Shown here piece by piece: positions 60,105 through 64,000 of a DNA stretch of 64,000 bases. How positions within the stretch are numbered: the first letter of the stretch is position 1; each line of letters begins with the position of its first letter. The DNA is from Chrysophaeum taylorii (taxonomy: Eukaryota > Sar > Pelagophyceae > Pelagomonadales > Pelagomonadaceae), in the NCBI GenBank assembly GCA_029834535.1, contig JAQMWT010000393.1:168378-232377 (forward strand), read 5' to 3'. The position numbers and the translations under genes were made by a program. The notes under the pieces were generated by a model, which saw only the letters and a list, made by a program, of their open reading frames with translations, had not been told where the DNA came from and did no database searches.

Positions 60105-61971
60105 CTAGTTTGTCGAGCTCGTCGTCATCAAAACCTTCCTCTCCCTGAAGGCAGGGCCGATAGCCGGGTGCGTAGATGAGAAACTGTTCACTATAATGAG
60201 CGGGTGACCACCTGTAAATCCCAACGCTGGCCCAAAACGGTCCCTTAAATTCGGTGGTACACGCGATAATAAAGGCAGGTTCAAGCGAACATTGCACGCA
60301 AGTAGGCGTGTGCGCGAGCACAGCAACTCTGGTGTGATACTATAGAAATCGACAATACGCGGCACATAAAATTGGTGATGCACAAAAGGGATCACTGATG
60401 GTTCCTGCTCGAGTGTCCATCGTCCAATCACATAAGGTGCGTTGCGGAAATGACGCCGGACCCAAGAAGCAATAGTAGCGCCCTTGCGTGCGTCCCTGTA
60501 GTGCAAATTGGCAGTCGACCCATAGATACACGGCGGACTGGCGTGAAAATAAGAATGCTTCCAAAAATCTGAATGTGAATACGACAACACCAAGTCGTAT
60601 GTACGACGATGAGATTTCCCCAACTCATGCAAAACATAGGGAGGAAAATTGAGCTCAAAGGTGGCTCGGGCTTAAGGACAAGCATCCAAAGCCAGGACAA
60701 TGCGAAATGAACTGCCATATAGCTCATTGCATCGCCGGATACCCAACGTTGATCCTCCAGCGCCAGCAAAGTAGACGACGACAAAGGTCTAGGTGATGGG
60801 TATCCAAACCAAGGAGGCATGCTTAGATAGCAACTCCTTAGCGGTCGCCTCCATCTCCTTTTCTGGTGTTTTTTTCACTTCTTCATCTGGAGGTGGCTGA
60901 GGAGGAGGCCTGTCACTCAAGACATCCTCCTCGACTTCATCGTCGTCAACAGCAGCCGTAAGAGTTGCATGACACACGTCATCAGTGGCTTCTAGCTGCA
61001 TGTTGACACATCCTTCATGCGGCGTGATCTCGCCTTCGATCACCGGGACTTCGGGGTCGATACCAATGGGTTCATCACCAATGTGCTCCACAGCCACATG
61101 AACTTCGTTGGGCTCGTCAGCGCAATACGATGAATAGGAACCAGGTACAAGGCGGAGATCGGCGGAGATCTTGGAGGAGTGACCGATGAGGTCGGGATAC
61201 GTGACCTTTTTCCAGCGGCACATCGCACTCCATCTCCAAGAAGTACGGTTGGCTTGGAAGAAGAAATCGAGTACTCGTCACGTACGCGCAATGAGGGATG
61301 ATATCTTCCTCGTCTGTAGGGCATTTAAGTTGGTCTTCCGCTTTTTCAGCAGTCTGATCACCGGGAGGAACGTGATGGTGACTCGCTCTGATACGAATAG
61401 AGCGCAGTAGACTGTCATAACTCCACGGTTTACCAACTGGCGTCCAAGTTTGGATATTTCCGTATTGCACAGCAAGCTTAGCTGTCGGGGACATCTGCAC
61501 TACCTGCGGAGTCGCATCGAATGCATCATTGTAAAGGACAATTCCAAGCTGGTCTTGTGGCGATGCGGAAGTCCGATTCTTGAGAACTCCAATGGTCACT
61601 TCAGAACGCCGAAAAATAGCTCTCTCTGTCGCATAATCCAAAATCGTACCCAAGAGTCGTAATTCTCGTGCTCCTAATAGTAATTGCCCATTCGTTTGAC
61701 CAACGAAGAACATGAGCAGCATGGATGTCGTTGGCACCAAGGAGATCCGGAGAATGACCCATTCTCGAATAGCAGCTCCCGAACCTCCTGACCCTTTTAG
61801 AGTACGAATCGTAGGGAGTGGTTGACGATAGATGATTTTGCCGTCACGATCAAGTTTGCGATACAAGCGGTGATCGATGTAGGGGGAATCAGCCATGCCA
61901 TCCAAACCGCAGCGATGATGGCAATATTTCGAACCATCTGCGAAGAGATAGCCACAGGCACATACGTCCAA
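60105..61971 (-). pseudogene. Gypsy polyprotein: protease region and linker, broken
   Basis: Segments 61971-61117, 61223-60789 and 60632-60105 (the latter two in the pol frame). The first has a retropepsin-like layout: DGMADSPYIDHRLYRKL, REWVILRISLVP, and GQLLLGARELRLLG near its end. The usual DSG/DTG triad is not seen; DGMA stands at the expected place. The second has acidic and Pro-rich linker sequence. The third has no known domain. Stops at about 60789 and 60105 and a frameshift near 61200 break it. Confidence 0.55.
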
Positions 61972-63300
61972 GAGGCGGATCTCGTGCCCATCGTACCTTT
62001 CGGCTTTATTTTCACGATGGTCGGGTCCTGAGTGTTATTCAGCGCAGTCTGAGGGCAGAAACTCTCGAAATCCGAAGAGATGGAAGGGTGGGCGGCATAA
62101 CGCTCGGCGCAGTCGTCCCTCGGTGGCACTTATTCCAGAGCAACCAGGTATCTTTATCCCACACGAACAATCGTATACCCCAATTCGTCACGATTATCTT
62201 CGTCTTCCGAGTGAACTCTAGATTGCAACTCCAGTCACTTCGGTACTTTGCTCCTGCTCCTCCACCCTGCATCTTCAGTGATGACCAAAAAGGAAGGGAG
62301 GTTCCATGGTCACCAGGAATTAGCCTTCTGCATGGAGAAGCTATCATCATCGCCCCAAACTCGTCATCGGCTACACGTTGCCCTCCATGAGCTCAGAATA
62401 TTGCACAGTGCAGTAGTCCGCTCGCTTAGTGTCATCCTGATCTTCGCCAAGCACTTCAAAAAACTGAACAACGCGACACCATCATTGCGCTGGCTAGGGT
62501 TCGCTCTCTGAGACGGTGATGCCCTCTACCCAGTGGGAGCCGTCTGCTGTGCCTGATGAATCAAGTTCATCGTGTTGAGTGAGAAAGCCGTAGTCAGATC
62601 CTCCAGCCGCACCGAGGTCTGAGCGGTCCGCTGCACTGCGGGCTGCCTTCGACCACCGTCGTTGAGTGCCCTGCAACCAAACGCTGTTGGAGTGCCTGCA
62701 ACCAGCTGCTGTTGACCTGCACCTGGCCACTGTGCTGCTGTGTAGACCACCTGGGCGGTTTTGCACAACGCGCGGCGCTAGCTGAGTCACTGAAGCTGTC
62801 CTGCTGCAGCTAAAAGCGTCCGTCGGTATTGCTCCTGTCCCTCTGGCGTTGCTGGAAAACCGCATTCAGTCAACGTCTGAGCACACGCCTCTTCCTCGAG
62901 GATTGTCCGGCACAGGCCAGACACACGTTGTCGTGGTTAAAACTACCATGCTCGGCCGCAACTGAGGCAACGTCGTAATGCTTGACGCGTATGGTTATCT
63001 ATCCCCTGTGGTAGCCAGGTTCCAACTCTCCGAGTCCAGTAACATACCAACTCTTTGGATTGCTGCAACTGCTGCCTCTGCTGCTGCTGCTCTCTCCTCT
63101 CCTGTTGCGCGCTCCCTTTCCCCTGTCTCCTTCTTAATCGCCTCTTCGAGTTTTGAGTAGGTTGGCTTCCATGATCTTTGGAAATCTGGATGGTCAATTG
63201 AATGACATCGTCGGTGAGAGTGAGAAGATGCTTTCATTTATATATGCGGTTAAAAATGCTGAGCAATTCGACGCTCGTCCGCGAGCGCCTCAGAATTGAG
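61972..63300 (-). pseudogene. Gypsy gag-like region, degenerate
   Basis: Minus-strand frames at 62494-62865 and 62943-63237 are rich in Gln, Arg and Ala with helical stretches (ERATGEERAAAAEAAVAAIQ, QQERREQQQQRQQLQQ), as in gag proteins, and one has a Cys pair near LRRCLSCGRAW. No complete CCHC knuckle is found. Assigned by position upstream of the protease. Confidence 0.4.
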
Positions 63301-63620
63301 CCCAGCAATGAGTGCGAACGGAACGCAGCAGGATCAGTATCAACGACCCTACATTGCCCGTCACTGGCGAATTTCTTGCACCCATCGCGCATATACTTAT
63401 TTCAATGACAAATTCCCTTGCCGTATTGGAAACCTTCACGTTTCAAGCTCCTCAGCCTTTCCTCGAGGTGACAAATTAAGCTTCTCGTCTCTTGCCAATT
63501 AGCATCCGACAGTCCTCTCATGCTGGGGGCGCAACTTCCTTTCAGTTTGGGGTCCCATCCTTGTATGTTTCCAAATCTGCTGCGTTCGCTTCGCATTTGC
63601 GATAAGCTTCCATAGGGGGT

Positions 63621-63657
<37 letters not shown>

Positions 63658-64000
63658 GAGTGTGTTGATACTGCCCTCCAATCCTTTCATCGCTATTGGA
63701 GGGTTTTTATCAATCTTATCTTTTGCCTTCCATCATAACGCCGCATTGCATCCACCGTACGGTCCACCTCATCACGGAGTCCCTTAAGTGATTTTGCCCA
63801 TGAGATTCGACAACGGATCGTTTCTACCATGGCTCCCTTCTTGACATGAAGTAATAATTCCCCCCTTCTTCGTCACGATGACGCTCCGAAAACCGTGGTC
63901 TCCTTATTATGATGGTGCGGGGTAGCTCCGGTCGACTTCGCGGTGGCTGATCATCTGTCATTCCGATTTTACAGCGTCAAATCGTCGCTCGTCGGGCTTA
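63301..64000. other. Window end, no gene recognised
   Basis: Contains a poly-G run of about 45 bases (63611-63657). The rest has no recognised gene and may be the 5' LTR or leader of the gypsy element. Confidence 0.4.
63611..63657. repeat. Poly-G homopolymer
   Basis: Run of G with one T near the start. Its true length is probably uncertain in the assembly. Confidence 0.85.

Larger units (their letters stand above)
56245..63300 (-). mobile_element. Ty3/gypsy LTR retrotransposon, decayed
   Basis: Minus-strand order gag-like, protease, reverse transcriptase, RNase H, integrase is the gypsy order. The reverse transcriptase to integrase part (60098-56301) is one frame with a single TAA at 58446-58448. 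Upstream parts carry more stops and frameshifts. Base composition is clearly more AT-rich than host genes. The 5' LTR would lie near or beyond the window end. Confidence 0.85.

Overview
The window is nuclear DNA from a eukaryote, most likely a unicellular alga with a secondary plastid of the red lineage, such as a heterokont. The evidence is eukaryote-specific genes (cullin-3, SIAH-type E3, U2AF65-like splicing factor, GT64 exostosin-like enzyme), spliceosomal introns, LTR retrotransposons, an AP2/ERF-like domain, and a DUF2997 protein (43093-43398) whose N-terminus resembles a signal peptide followed by an ASAFAP-like plastid cleavage motif. Genes are dense, on both strands, GC-rich, and have few introns. 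Where introns can be inferred they are only 42-51 nt long, mostly starting GTG and ending CAG. Several short genes become coherent only after these are removed. The species is not identified.

Layout. 1-12.5 kb: the 3' end of a GT64 gene, a hAT transposase scar, a small two-exon candidate gene, a WW plus cold-shock-like protein, a large DUF1853/DEDDy exonuclease/YbaK fusion, a coiled-coil protein divergent from it, and cullin-3. 13.1-20.7 kb: a transposon block with a broken Fanzor (eukaryotic TnpB-like) gene, a 5'-truncated Ty1/copia element with its 3' LTR, and the first copy (A) of a composite repeat carrying a Helitron-type helicase scar. 20.8-38 kb: mostly host genes (SANT/AP2 regulator, SIAH E3, GCK-domain protein, two alpha/beta hydrolases, a four-exon ATP-synthase-f-like gene, a PH-like protein, an F-box-like protein, a PT-repeat membrane protein and a small membrane protein), interrupted by composite copy B at 27.6-29.3 kb. 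38-40.7 kb: no recognisable gene.

40.7-54.3 kb: two hypothetical proteins, the DUF2997 protein, retroelement relics, a decayed ABCC transporter, a membrane protein, composite copy C, a second hAT scar, a TPR protein, the U2AF65-like gene and a C2 protein. 54.3-64 kb: a clean MITE with a 7-bp target duplication, a copia LTR scrap, and a long decayed Ty3/gypsy element on the minus strand that fills most of the last 8 kb.

The host genes do not form one pathway. They cover ubiquitin ligation (CUL3, SIAH, F-box-like), RNA processing, gene regulation, lipid or acyl hydrolysis, mitochondrial energy metabolism and cell-surface functions. The mobile DNA is layered: copia LTR ends, the Helitron-type helicase scar, a satellite built on a GTAAGTTCACC unit and a nuclease-like retroelement tail recur in the same order in several copies, which suggests one composite element was amplified.
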